Shown here: positions 47,252-57,327 of the stretch, piece by piece
Layout: every line of letters begins with the position of its first letter
Numbering within the stretch: position 1 is the first letter of the stretch
Assembly (NCBI GenBank): GCA_033807775.1
Contig: CM066314.1
Coordinates: 146,247,429-146,311,428 of the forward strand
Reading direction: 5' to 3'
Length of the DNA: 64,000 bases
From: Saussurea involucrata
Taxonomy: Eukaryota; Streptophyta; Magnoliopsida; Asterales; Asteraceae
Translations under genes and position numbers: made by a program
The notes under the pieces: model-generated
What the model saw: the letters and a program-made list of their open reading frames with translations, nothing else
Told to the model about the DNA's origin: nothing
Databases searched by the model: none

Positions 47252-48940
47252 GTGGAAAGGCAGTCTGATTTTGTAGCACAAAGTGCTTGTAGATCTGGTA
47301 GAAAACGAAATGAGCCTGAGAGATATGGATTTCTCATCACTCATACCGGGGATGTGATGCTCATGGATGATGAGCCCACTAGTTACCAAGATGCTATGGC
47401 AAGCACTGACTCCGAAAAATCGCTAGATGCTATGAGAATAGAAATAGACTCCATGTATGAAAACCAAGTTTGGAACTTAGTTGAGAGCCACCAGATGAAG
47501 TACGACTTATAGGGTGCAAATGGGTTTTCAAGAAAAAGACCGACATGGATGGTAATGTGATTACTTATAAAGAACGATCGGTTGCAAAAGGTTTCAAACA
47601 AATTCAAGGTGTTGATTATGATGAAACTTTGTCTCCAGTCACAACGATTAAGTCTATTAGAATTTTACTAGTCATTGCAGCATATCACGATTATGAGATT
47701 TGGCAAATGGATGTCAAAATAGCTTTCCTTAAAGGAAAGTTACTTGTGGATGTATATATGATACAACCTGAAGGTTTTGTCACTCACGAAAAATCTCATA
47801 AGGTATGCAAGTTGCAATGATCTATTTACGGATTGAAGCAAGCTTCAAGGAGTTGGAATCATCGTTTTGATGAAGCAATCAAAGAGTTTGGTTTCTTAAA
47901 AAAATGAGGATGAACCTTGTGTCTACAAAAGGGTTAGTGGGAGAACCGTATCATTTCTTTTATTGTTCGTAGATGACATACTACTCATTGGAAATGATAT
48001 TCCGACGCTTGAGACTGTAAAGGCTTGGTTAGGAAAATGTTTTTCAATGAAAGACTTGGGTGAAGCTACCTATGTGTTAGGCATTCGGATCTACAGGGAT
48101 AGATCACGGAATTTACTTGGCTTAAGTCAAAGAACATATATAGATAAGGTGTTGAAACGGTTCAACATGTCTGATAGCAAGAAAGGGTTGTTACCAATGT
48201 CTCATGGCATATCACTTTCTAAGATGCAGTGCCCTACTACATCTCAAAAGAGTGAACGAATGAGTAAGATTACATATGTTTCGGCAATTGGATATATCAT
48301 GTATGCCATGATATGTACTCGACCTGATGTATCGTATGCTTTGAGCATGACGAGTAGATACCAATCTAATACAGGTGATGGTCACTGGATTGCCGTCAAG
48401 AATATCCTAAAATACTTAAGAAGAACAAAGTATTCATTCTTGGTATATGGCGGTGAAGAAGAGTTGAGTGTAAAGGGTTACAATGATGCAAGTTTCCAAA
48501 CAGATGAAGATGATTTTCGATCACAATCAGGTTTTGTGTTTTGCCTTAATGGTGGTGTTGTGAGCTGGAAGAGTTCCAAGCAAGCAAGAATAGTTGATTC
48601 TACAACAGAAGCTGAGTAGCAGCATCAAATGCAGCCTAGGAAGCTGTTTGGATCAAGAAATTTATTTCTTAACTTGGAGTTATTCCTAGCAGTGCTAGTC
48701 CTATAGAGTTGTTATGCGACAACAATGGAGCTATAGCACAGGCCAAGGAACTTAGATCTCACCAAAGATCCTAACATATTCTTAGAAGATATCACCTCAT
48801 TAGAGAAATAGTTGATAGTGGCGATGTTAGTATAAGTAGAGTGTCAACTGACTGCAACGTTGTTGATCCACTAACCAAACTATTAACACAGCAGAAGCAT
48901 GATGGCCACTGTAGATCCATTGGTATATGATGCATGGATG
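47252..48940 (+). pseudogene. pol: Element C reverse transcriptase and RNase H, several frameshifts
   Basis: Pieces in three frames. 47252-47512 is the pre-RT linker with YQDAMAS. 47545-47820 has VAKGFKQIQGVDYDETLSPV and QMDVKIAFLKG. 47963-48619 has the catalytic FVDDILLIGND, the TRPDVSYALSMTSRYQS region and RNase H up to STTEAE, where a TAG stops it at 48617-48619. The rest of RNase H to about 48940 is readable only through further stops and shifts (for example CDNNGA-type sequence near 48715). Confidence 0.85.
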
Positions 48941-48954
48941 ATTGGCTTTAATGC

Positions 48955-48965
48955 AAGCGGGAGAT
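48955..48965 (+). promoter_or_regulatory. Element C polypurine tract
   Basis: AAGCGGGAGAT directly before the 3' LTR. Confidence 0.85.
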
Positions 48966-50376
48966 TGTTAGTGAATGCCCAAAAACCAATCATACGATGA
49001 TTGTAATTTTGAGTTTTGTTTCATAAAATTAATCAATAAATAAAAGGCATTGCCCATTTTTCTATCTCTATATTATATTTTGTGTTTTAATTATTCATAA
49101 TAAATAACCTTAGAATAAAGTATTCTAAATGTCCCTAGTTAAATATTATGTTGGGTTTAAGGTTGAAATAATATGATAATGACTAGCATGTGTAGGGATT
49201 CATATAGAGATATTGAATCTGCATATGGGTACAAAATGGAGATTTTGTGTATCGGGCGTGACTCGTTATGAGAACACTGCATTGAATGTCATGTGAGTGT
49301 CATAAGTGTTTCTCATGTGGTCAATGTACATGTAATTCTTTGACTTGAGAAATATGGAGTTTGTTATGTGCGAGTAATATATTTTGACATTTATTCTAAT
49401 CATTCTGTAATTGGGTGACAGAATGATTATTGGGTATGTTATAAATCACATGATAGAACTAGCATGTATCGAGATAGGATTTGTCCCTCCTTTATAATGG
49501 GAGTGATGTCTCACGGCCCCTTGATAAATATATACTAAGGAAATGCATGCATGCTCGGATAATTGATATGAGATATCGTGGTCTGTTTTATTAGTATATT
49601 AGGGAATCAAGAAACTAAAGATTGGACATAACGAGAATGACACATTCAATGTCTCGTGTTCAATCTAGACATCAAGGACAAAACAATAAAATATGTAAAC
49701 TAAAATTGACTACAAACCGATAATTTGTTGTATCACCAATGCTTGTCATTTGGGTGACGGTGATGTATTGCTAGATACCGCTCATCGTTTATAACTATAA
49801 ATACGAGATTTTTTATTTATTACCAACATGTAGAGAACTCATTGGGTCACACGATTTGAACATATTCTAATAAGGAGTTTTAATAATTAAAATGTTTAAT
49901 TATTATATCTGATTTGTATTGATTTAATATGATTAAATAAAACCAGATATTATTTATGTGTGACAAATAAAGTTGGATAGGGATAGACTTACAAGGGGAG
50001 TGATGCTGCATGGATACTTCCACACTCAAGTAAGGTGTAGGGGTGGTGGTGCTTTCATGCCATGCTTCCATCACCATATAAAATGTATGACATTTTGCAA
50101 GAGTTGGTCTCGCACATCTCTCTCAAAAATCACCTACAACATGTGCTCCCTTTTCTTTCTAAGTTTTGAAACCGTGACTAGCATCATGAGAAGGCAAAGG
50201 ATTCGGATGGTTCGCGTGGATACCGTGGAGGCATCAAGCTTTGTTTGTTACTGCGATTCAAAGTCTCGTTAACTGTGAGGTATAATTTTGAAACACCCGA
50301 TTTATTCCGGTTCGTATTGGTCCTTGGAGGGTTACGGTTTTATTTTCCGTTGTGCTTGAGATCCCGTAATCCAACA
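48966..50376 (+). repeat. Element C 3' LTR
   Basis: 1411 bases, same length as the 5' LTR, TGTTAGTG to CCAACA. A 99-codon open frame crosses it but is not conserved in the 5' LTR and is not called. Confidence 0.94.
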
Positions 50377-50911
50377 TGTTCTACTAGACGTCAATCATAT
50401 CCTAACATTTTTTTCTTTAAATGATATGTATATCAGGTTCCCTTAGCGATGGGGCTCTGAAATCTTGAGCGGAGTGTTTAGATTCCGGTGGAGGCTCTTT
50501 TCGATGTTTTATCAGCTCATGGCCATGTTAGCATTAATATCGGCTAATCCCATAAGGTCCTAAAGATAACAGACCAGGAGGACAACAAAGTCCTGATTGT
50601 GGACACTGTCATTTTGCTACAAAATCTCCAAGATCTCGAATCGATAAATTATTGATCGGGATCGGAATATATAGCTTCCATCTATCATTTCAAAGATAAT
50701 ATGTTTGTTCTTGCATGGACCACCAATAATAACATTTTTAGAATCTTGACGAGACCTGAACACGCGAAACTAAATGGATGATAACCATTTCTTTAGCAAA
50801 TTTTCTTTCTTGCTTGTTTTTTTGGCTCTTGTTAAGGAAGTACTAGTTTGTCTGTCCTGCATAGGACACCACATATGTCAAAATGTCTTAATAACTACTC
50901 TATGGGACTTA
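50377..50911. other. Unclassified sequence right of element C
   Basis: May be the remainder of element A's 3' LTR or its flank. No recognisable coding region; short frames are interrupted. I cannot assign it. Confidence 0.3.
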
Positions 50912-51266
50912 AGACCATCTCCAACGCAAGGTTCTTATAAGCAAAAGGAGAAGTGACTTGTAGGAACTACCTTTGTGAAGAGCTCTTATAAGAACCTCAT
51001 CATCTTTAGGTTCTTGTACAAGAACATTGGTTCTTACCTTGAACTTTGTGTAAGATGGCATTTTATTAGTTTTTTATTTATTTGTGTGAGGTATTTAATT
51101 TAAATATTTGATGTTGAAAAAATACATAGGACCCACAAAAAGGTTATTATAAGAACTACAATTGTAGAGTTTTTTTTATAAGTTCTTGATTTGATGAGTT
51201 AGACAAGATGTGGCAAGAAAAAAAAACACACAAAGTAGGTTCTTATAAGAACCTCCATTAGAGATG
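50912..51266. mobile_element. ~355-bp MITE-like element
   Basis: The left end has CCATCTCCAACGCAAGGTTC and then TTATAAG. The right end has CTTATAAGAACCTCC and then ATTAGAGATG, its inverse with a few mismatches over about 24 bases. The interior repeats the AGGTTCTTAT and AAGAACC words. CATCTCCAAC-type termini are common in plant Harbinger/Tourist-type MITEs. TTA is present on both sides, but the exact ends are uncertain. Confidence 0.6.
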
Positions 51267-51309
51267 TTATAAGTTTATGGACTAGACAATTATGCATCAT
51301 AAGTGTAGG

Positions 51310-52239
51310 TGTTATAATAAGTTGACATGACACTTTCAGATGTCATAAAGTTTTTTACAGGTCTCGACCGCGACCAGAGAAGGTAAGACGTATGTCATGA
51401 GCTATACCTTGTATTAAGATAAGGTCCCGACAAAGACCAAAGAAACCTCCATCGTCCCTTCTAAAAAGTAAGTCGATACTTCCTCACGACACTCGACCTC
51501 GACGTCGCCCGTTCCGCACGACCGTCGCATAAAACCGTACGACCTCGACCGACTAACACGTTAACAACTATTATGTTTGTTCAAGTGTTTAATGCAGGAG
51601 TCAAAGTTATTAATGGACAACGGCTATAACCGAAGAAATCAGTTATGAGCATCTAAACTCACATTGAAGACGACGACCGTTACAACAATCATCAAAGATC
51701 TTAATGATTCAATTAAAGTCATCCGAAGACTATAAAATCTCAGCTCAATCATCAGTTCAAGACACCTGAAAAACACCAAAGTATCAGAGAACATCAAACA
51801 CAAAAGCTAAACATTCGAGCTCAGAAGAACACTATAAGCGAAAGGCTCTCACTCGAAGAACTGCACTCGACGCACGACTTTCGCTCTCGACCAACAGTTT
51901 TACATATTGTTTTCACACACGACACACACTTGTTCTACATTCCATACACTTGTACTTTACATTTCGAAGTCTTTTCCTTCATTTGTATTGTAATCTCTGT
52001 ACGATCGACACCCGAAACCAAAGGACATCGCCCCTGATTGGCGACCATAGTGCAGCGACGACATCCACTGTCGTCCGCAGGTTTTTTCATCGTTGAGGTT
52101 TTTCCTGCGTCATCAAATCCTCTGTCTCATTTACATTTTTATCTTTGTCGCACGCTTTTGTCGAGAGATTCGTTTCTTTAGTTGTTAAAGTCCACATCGA
52201 CCTTAAGTTGTCCCTTTGGTGCGATTTTTGGCATTAACA
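51310..52239 (+). repeat. Element D 5' LTR (left border tentative)
   Basis: The right border is firm: ATTAACA directly before the PBS. The left border is chosen at TGTTATAATAAG because it mirrors the right end; the second LTR is not in the window to confirm it. A TATAAAA box lies near 51730. The sequence is rich in CGACC and GTCG words. Confidence 0.55.
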
Positions 52240-52240
52240 G

Positions 52241-52258
52241 TTTGGCGCCATCCGTGGG
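52241..52258 (+). promoter_or_regulatory. Element D primer-binding site
   Basis: TTTGGCGCCATCCGTGGG, the usual form of the PBS in Tat-type gypsy elements. Confidence 0.85.
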
Positions 52259-52341
52259 ACCCCATCTAGAGAAAATCTTCGACAAACGTGCGTCGTACTA
52301 ACAGTTTCTTGGAGTTTCCCCTGCTCTCTATTTCAGGAAAA

Positions 52342-54831
52342 ATGGCAGATAATGGAAAACCTAAACAAGTCGCTATTCCGGTGCATGAAGGGCTCGAAGA
52401 TGTGCAGAATCCCCCAGCGGTAGTCGATGATTATCACCTGGAAGAAATCATTCTGGATCAAAGCAAGCCCGACCAAAAAATCCTCGTGGGATCGTCCCTC
52501 AAACCCAGCATTAGAGAAAGACTTATATCTTTTTTGCAGGAGCATGCTGACTGCTTTGCCTGGTCGCACGAAGACATGGTCGGGATCGACCCCAACGTTA
52601 TTTCCCATAAGCTTAACGTCGATCCGTCGTTTAAACCCATCAAACAAAAGCGACGCAAATTCGCTCCTGAGAGGAATAAGGTAATAAATGACGAAGTTGA
52701 TAACCTCCTTAAAACAGGAAAGATTCGAGAGGTAAAATATCCCGACTGGCTCGCCAACGTCGTGGTCGTAGCAAAGAAAAATGGAAAATGGAGGGTATGT
52801 ATCGACTTCACGGATCTCAATAAAGCCTGTCCAAAAGATCCTTTCCCATTGCCACATATCGACGCCATGGTCGACGCAACCGCAGGGCATGAACTATTGA
52901 CATTCATGGATGCCTATTCCGGGTATAATCAGATCTTAATGCACGTCGAAGATCAGGAGAAGACCACTTTCATGACGGACCAAGGTATTTACTGTTATAA
53001 AGTTATGCCTTTCGGACTAAAAAATGCAGGATCTACCTACCTGCGTCTAGTAAATAAAATGTTCAAAGACCATCTCGGCGACACGATGGAGGTATATATC
53101 GACGACATGCTGGTCAAGTCAAAGCAAGCGGTCGACCATGTCGAGCATCTGAGGCAATCGTTCGATATCCTTAGAAAGTACAGCATGAAGCTCAACCCGA
53201 CGAAATGTTCTATCGGCGTCAGTGCTGGAAAATTCCTGGGTTATATGGTCACTCACCGTGGCATCGAAGCTAATCCCGACCAGATCAAGGCCATTGTCGA
53301 GATCAAATCTCCCCGAAATTTCAAAGAGGTCCAAAGGCTCACTGGTCGGGTAGCGGCTCTAAACAGGTTCATCTCCCGATCCTCAGATAAATGTCACCTA
53401 TTTTATAATGTCCTCAGGAAGAACATAGGTTTCGACTGGACCGACGATCATGAGCAAGCATTGAAAAAACTCAAAGATTACATGGCGTCACCTCCTTTGT
53501 TGTCAAAACCTCACGATCATGAAAAACTACAGCTATATTTGGTTGTCAGTCCTAACGCCGTAAGTGCAGTCTTGACACGAGAAGATGAAAAGCAGCAATT
53601 GCCGATTTACTATGTAAGTAAATCTCTTTTGGACGCGGAAACCAGGTATTCCTCTATGGAAAAATTGCTTTTGTCGCTAGTCACAGCTGCTAAAAAACTA
53701 TGACACTATTTTGAGTCGCATCCCATTACTGTCGTAACTAACTTCCCTCTTAAGTCTGTCTTAAGAAAACCTGAGTTGACAGGTCGCTTAGCAAAATGGA
53801 GCATATATCTCAGCAGTTACGACATAGATTTCAAACCCAGGACTGCGATCAAATCACAAGCCTTGGCAGATTTTATTGTTGATTTCAGCCCTGAACTGGA
53901 AAAAGAAGCAGAGCTCGAAGTGTCAGCTGTGGCGACTCACGACGACGTACCTTGGATCTTACATGTCGACGGATCATCTAACATTAGAGGCTCAGGACTA
54001 GGCGTCGTCTTAAAGTCGCCACAGGGGGGGCAAGATGGTATACTCAGTTCGATGTGATTTCAAGACTACCAACAACGAAGCTGAATACGAAGCCCTGATA
54101 ATGGAAATGAATATGGCCCACGACTTGGGGGCAACCGCGTTGCACGTCAAGAGCGACTCGCTCCTGGTGGTAAACCAAATCAATGGAGAATTCGCAGCCA
54201 AGGATTCAAAAATGACAGCATACCTAAAGGTAGCAAAAGAAATTTCCGAAAAATTTAAATCTTTCTCAATTGAACAGATTCCAAGAGACCAGAATACTCA
54301 AGCCGACGCTTTAGCAAACCTTGGATCTGCTTTGGTCGAACCAATATTCGATGATATTCCTATGATCCATATGGCAACATCGTCCATCGAGAACATCGAG
54401 GTCGTCCAGATCGAAGACGAAGAGGATGATTGGTCGTGCGACATCAGAAATTTTCATACGCACGGCCAACTCCAAGAAGATAAGATGGAAGCCCGAAAGA
54501 TCAGATTCAAAGCGTCCAAATACGTCATGATCGGAGATAGGCTCTATCGACGATCATCGACAGGATTAAATCTGAGATGCGTCGTCAGCAAAAATCAAAC
54601 TCAAAAAATCCTTCAAGAAATGCACGATGGAGAGTGCGGAAATCATTCAGGAGGTCGCAGTCTTGCTAATCGTATCTCACGACAAGGGTATTTTTGGCCA
54701 ACACTGCGACAAGACGCCGCCAAGTACGTCCAAAGTTGTGACCCCTGTCAACGACACTCTGGTATGACTCATAAACCCTCTGAGCCTTTGCACTCGACAC
54801 TTATTCCATGGCCCTTCATGAGGTGGGGGAT
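52342..54831 (+). pseudogene. pol: Element D pol: RT, RNase H, archaeal RNase H and integrase zinc finger
   Basis: The ATG at 52342 (MADNGKPKQV) opens a frame that reaches pre-RT sequence within about 40 codons and then a complete gypsy RT: DWLANVVVVAKKNGKWRVC, FTDLNKACPKDPFPLPHID, MPFGLKNAGSTY and catalytic VYIDDMLVKS. The classical RNase H (FDWTDDHEQAL) looks degenerate. A TGA at 53701 and a frameshift in a G run near 54024-54030 break the frame. The archaeal RNase H follows with HVDGSSN, NNEAEYEAL and KSDSLLVV. The integrase HHCC finger (HDGECGNHSGG, CDPCQRH) is present, and the frame is cut by element E at 54832. No gag or protease is present. Confidence 0.88.
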
Positions 54832-56113
54832 TGATAACGCCACTTTTTGGCGTTATTTTCGGTTCTCAAACCAATGAGATTGGCTTGTATTTAAGCAAAG
54901 AAGCGGAATTTTATGGTTTATCTAGTGGAATGTGCAGGTTATATAAAAGACAGCGTTCCTTGAGAAAAGAAGCTAAAAAGAGCCCAAAAGAGAGCCAAAA
55001 GGAAGCCCAACGGAAGCCCGAGATCCAAGCCCAAGACCCGCACCCGAACCAGGACCCGATACTGGCCCATATGCCATTCAGAAAAGCGGGCGACTTGCCA
55101 CGCGACTTGCAAGTCGCGTGACAGGTCGCCTAACCCTTTGTTTGCACGAATTTCAGCTATTTCATTCCGGATATTAGGTCATTCTGGATACAACTCGACA
55201 CACGACGAACGGCAGACGACTTGGGGCGATTTCTGGAGACTTTTCACACCTTTTGGAGCCATGAGAGAGGATCAAACGAGGAGGAATTCACGACGCGGCG
55301 CGGATTAGATCCGGGAAAAGGGAGTTTATCACTACATCTTTCACGTTCACATTAATCATGTTTACATACAGTCTTTCATCTCCTTTTCTTGCGTTTTTGT
55401 CCCCCAACATCATGAACTAATCTTTAGATGTTGGGGGTTGGAATGAATTCGATGTAAGTGTACAAACATATGATTAGTGACTTTTGTCAGTTTTTCCTAT
55501 TTTAATGAAGCATGTGCTTTCGTTTTTAATGCTTTTGTGAAATTGGCCAATTTACATTTGATTTGTTATGAACAATTAAGTTCGAGAGAATTAATTGTTA
55601 ATCTAGAACTAAGAAATTGCACGCCTAAGGTGAGAAAGGAGATAGAGATATTCCGAGTAAGCCTTAGTCCCATTAAAATCTTGAACTTAATGTGTTTTGA
55701 ATTCCATAGGTGAGATCGAGAGATAAACTTGTGCTTTTCAAGATAAAACCCGTTGTTGCTTGAAAGAGAACCACAGTGATTTTTACAAGATTGGGTATTC
55801 ATTATACGGAATAACTGGTAATTGTTGCGAGTCAAGTGTTTGTATACGAAGTTCTTAGGATTTCCAACCCTCAACTGTTTCCTCTATCAAAGTTTCTTAA
55901 GCTGTCTACTGTCTTGTGTTGATTTATTTTATTTGCATTTGATTTGTTAAACCAACCACTCCAATTTCGATAGTTCAATTAATAGAGTTTATAGTAATTG
56001 TGATACTTAGTTCCTAGTTCCTGTGGATTCGATACTCGTACTTCCGTACGTATTACTTGATTTCGACACCGTACACTTGCGGTTAGATTTAGGGGGATGA
56101 TACCCGCCTATCA
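54832..56113 (+). repeat. Element E 5' LTR
   Basis: TGATAACGCC to CCTATCA. A 9-bp hairpin stem (ATAACGCCA paired with TGGCGTTAT) lies at 54834-54856, a TATATAAAA box at 54940-54948, and a perfect 22-bp palindrome at 55099-55120. A 78-codon frame at 55477-55713 is not considered a gene. Confidence 0.85.
55099..55120. repeat. Perfect 22-bp palindrome in the element E LTR
   Basis: Half-site CACGCGACTTG followed by its exact inverse. A further imperfect GGCGAC arm lies on each side (about 55089-55130). The core resembles CCACGCGACTTAAGTCGTG at 20209-20227 in the element A LTR. Confidence 0.85.
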
Positions 56114-56118
56114 AGTTT

Positions 56119-56137
56119 TTGGCGCCGTTGCCAGGGA
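56119..56137 (+). promoter_or_regulatory. Element E primer-binding site
   Basis: TTGGCGCCGTTGCCAGGGA, the typical Athila form, six bases after the LTR. Confidence 0.9.
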
Positions 56138-56275
56138 ACTAGTCGCAACTGATAGCACTACCAGCTATAAGCGCTATTACATTGAACAATTTTTTTTATT
56201 TATTGCTTTGTCCCATCACTTTCAGTTTCTGGATCACTAATCGTGCTTACGTTCTTTTCAGGTACTCATTCGTTT

Positions 56276-57327
56276 ATGCCAAGGACGACCCGAGGGAAGG
56301 AAATCGAACAATTTGATCCGGAGATCGAGAGAACCGTCCACCGAATACGCCAAGAGACCAAAGCCAAGAGACATCTAAAGATGGGTGACGAAATACCCGT
56401 CAATAGACCACATGTCAACAATCCACCTCCTCCTCCTGAGCAACGCCCTATGAAGTCGTTTGCCAATCCGAATGTGGCAGCGGCACGCATAGGAATTCAA
56501 GCACCTGCCACTGCGGCAAACTCTTTCGAGCTCAAACCGAGTACCATCGTAATGGTACAATAAAATCAGTATGGAGGAGCACCGATAGAAGATCCTCATG
56601 CACATCTCCGGGCATTTGAGAGGATTTGCAACACATTCAAGATTAATGGGATGGAAGAGGATGCCATCAAGGTGAGACTGTTCGGCTTTTCACTCAAAGG
56701 TAGGGCCGAAACATGGACTGAGAGTATCCAACCGAATTCGATCACTACCTGGGCACAACTGAAAGCTACTTTTCTTCAGAAGTTTTTCCCACCAAGCAGA
56801 ACCGCCCAACTTATGGCGGAAATCACACACTTCGCTCAATGGGAGCAAGAGCCTTATATGAAGCTTGGGAAAGATACAAAGATATGATCAAGAAGTGCCC
56901 TCACCATGGATTACAAGGTTGGGTCATCATCCAAACGTTCTTTGGAGGCATTCACCCGCAATTCAAGAATGATATCACTGCTGCAGCGGGTGGAGCATTA
57001 ATGGAGAAATCATATGAAGAAGTTGTCACCTTGATCGAGAACTTGGCCGAACACAGTTTCTCTACTCCACGATCAGCTGTCAGAAGAGTTGCAAGTATTC
57101 AAGAGGCGGATGAGCTGAAAGAAATAAAGGCTCAACTAGCTGCGATCACAAGCCATTTGAAAGGGGGTATTCCACAAGAACCCGAGCAAGTCCAGTTCTT
57201 ACAGAACCGGAACAACCAGCCGAGGAACGACCCGTTCTCGAATACCTACAATGAGGGGTTGAAGAAGCACCCGAACATCTCATGGAGTCAACCCGGTCTG
57301 TTGGACAACCTAAGGGGGGGGTAAGGT
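56276..57327 (+). pseudogene. gag: Element E gag, Athila type, broken
   Basis: The ATG at 56276 (MPRTTRGKEIEQFD) is preceded by a TTCTTTTCAG acceptor-like stretch. A TAA at 56561 is followed in frame by the gag core with IKVRLFGFSLKGRAETW, SITTWAQLKATFLQKFFPPS and a frameshift near 56845. After it the frame continues through LYEAWERYKDMIKKCPHHGLQ and AAAGGALMEKSYEE, the classic Athila gag block. Element F interrupts it after SQPGLLDNLRGG. Gag forms the particle; this copy is inactive. Confidence 0.87.

Larger units (their letters stand above)
41924..50376 (+). mobile_element. Element C: full-length decayed Ty1/copia retrotransposon
   Basis: Two 1411-base LTRs (41924-43334, 48966-50376) begin TGTTAGTG and end CCAACA. 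A tRNA-Met-type PBS, gag, protease, integrase, RT, RNase H and PPT follow in copia order. Flanks TGTTT and TGTTC match at four of five bases, consistent with a 5-bp target duplication. The LTRs differ by roughly 70 bases (about 5 percent by eye), so it inserted long before the segmental duplication. The protein type (GNGAKVDAIVVGS in protease, TRPDVSYAL near RNase H) differs from the SIRE elements here and is probably Tork-like; lineage not certain. Confidence 0.92.
51310..54831 (+). mobile_element. Element D: Ty3/gypsy Tat-type retrotransposon lacking gag and protease, cut by element E
   Basis: Putative LTR, PBS, then a reading frame with RT, degenerate RNase H, archaeal-type RNase H and the zinc finger of integrase. 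The two RNase H domains are diagnostic of the Tat group. Element E interrupts the frame where the integrase core begins, so the rest lies outside the window. Confidence 0.82.
54832..57327 (+). mobile_element. Element E: Athila-type Ty3/gypsy retrotransposon, 5' part, cut by element F
   Basis: A 1282-base LTR, an Athila-type PBS and a gag of Athila type. Inserted in the integrase of element D; itself interrupted by element F at 57328. Pol and the 3' LTR are outside the window. Confidence 0.85.

Noticed and set aside
49973..50272. 99-codon frame in the element C 3' LTR
   Set aside because: Not preserved in the 5' LTR of the same element, so not under selection.
55477..55713. 78-codon frame in the element E LTR
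   Set aside because: Entirely within the LTR, no recognisable domain, AT-rich composition.
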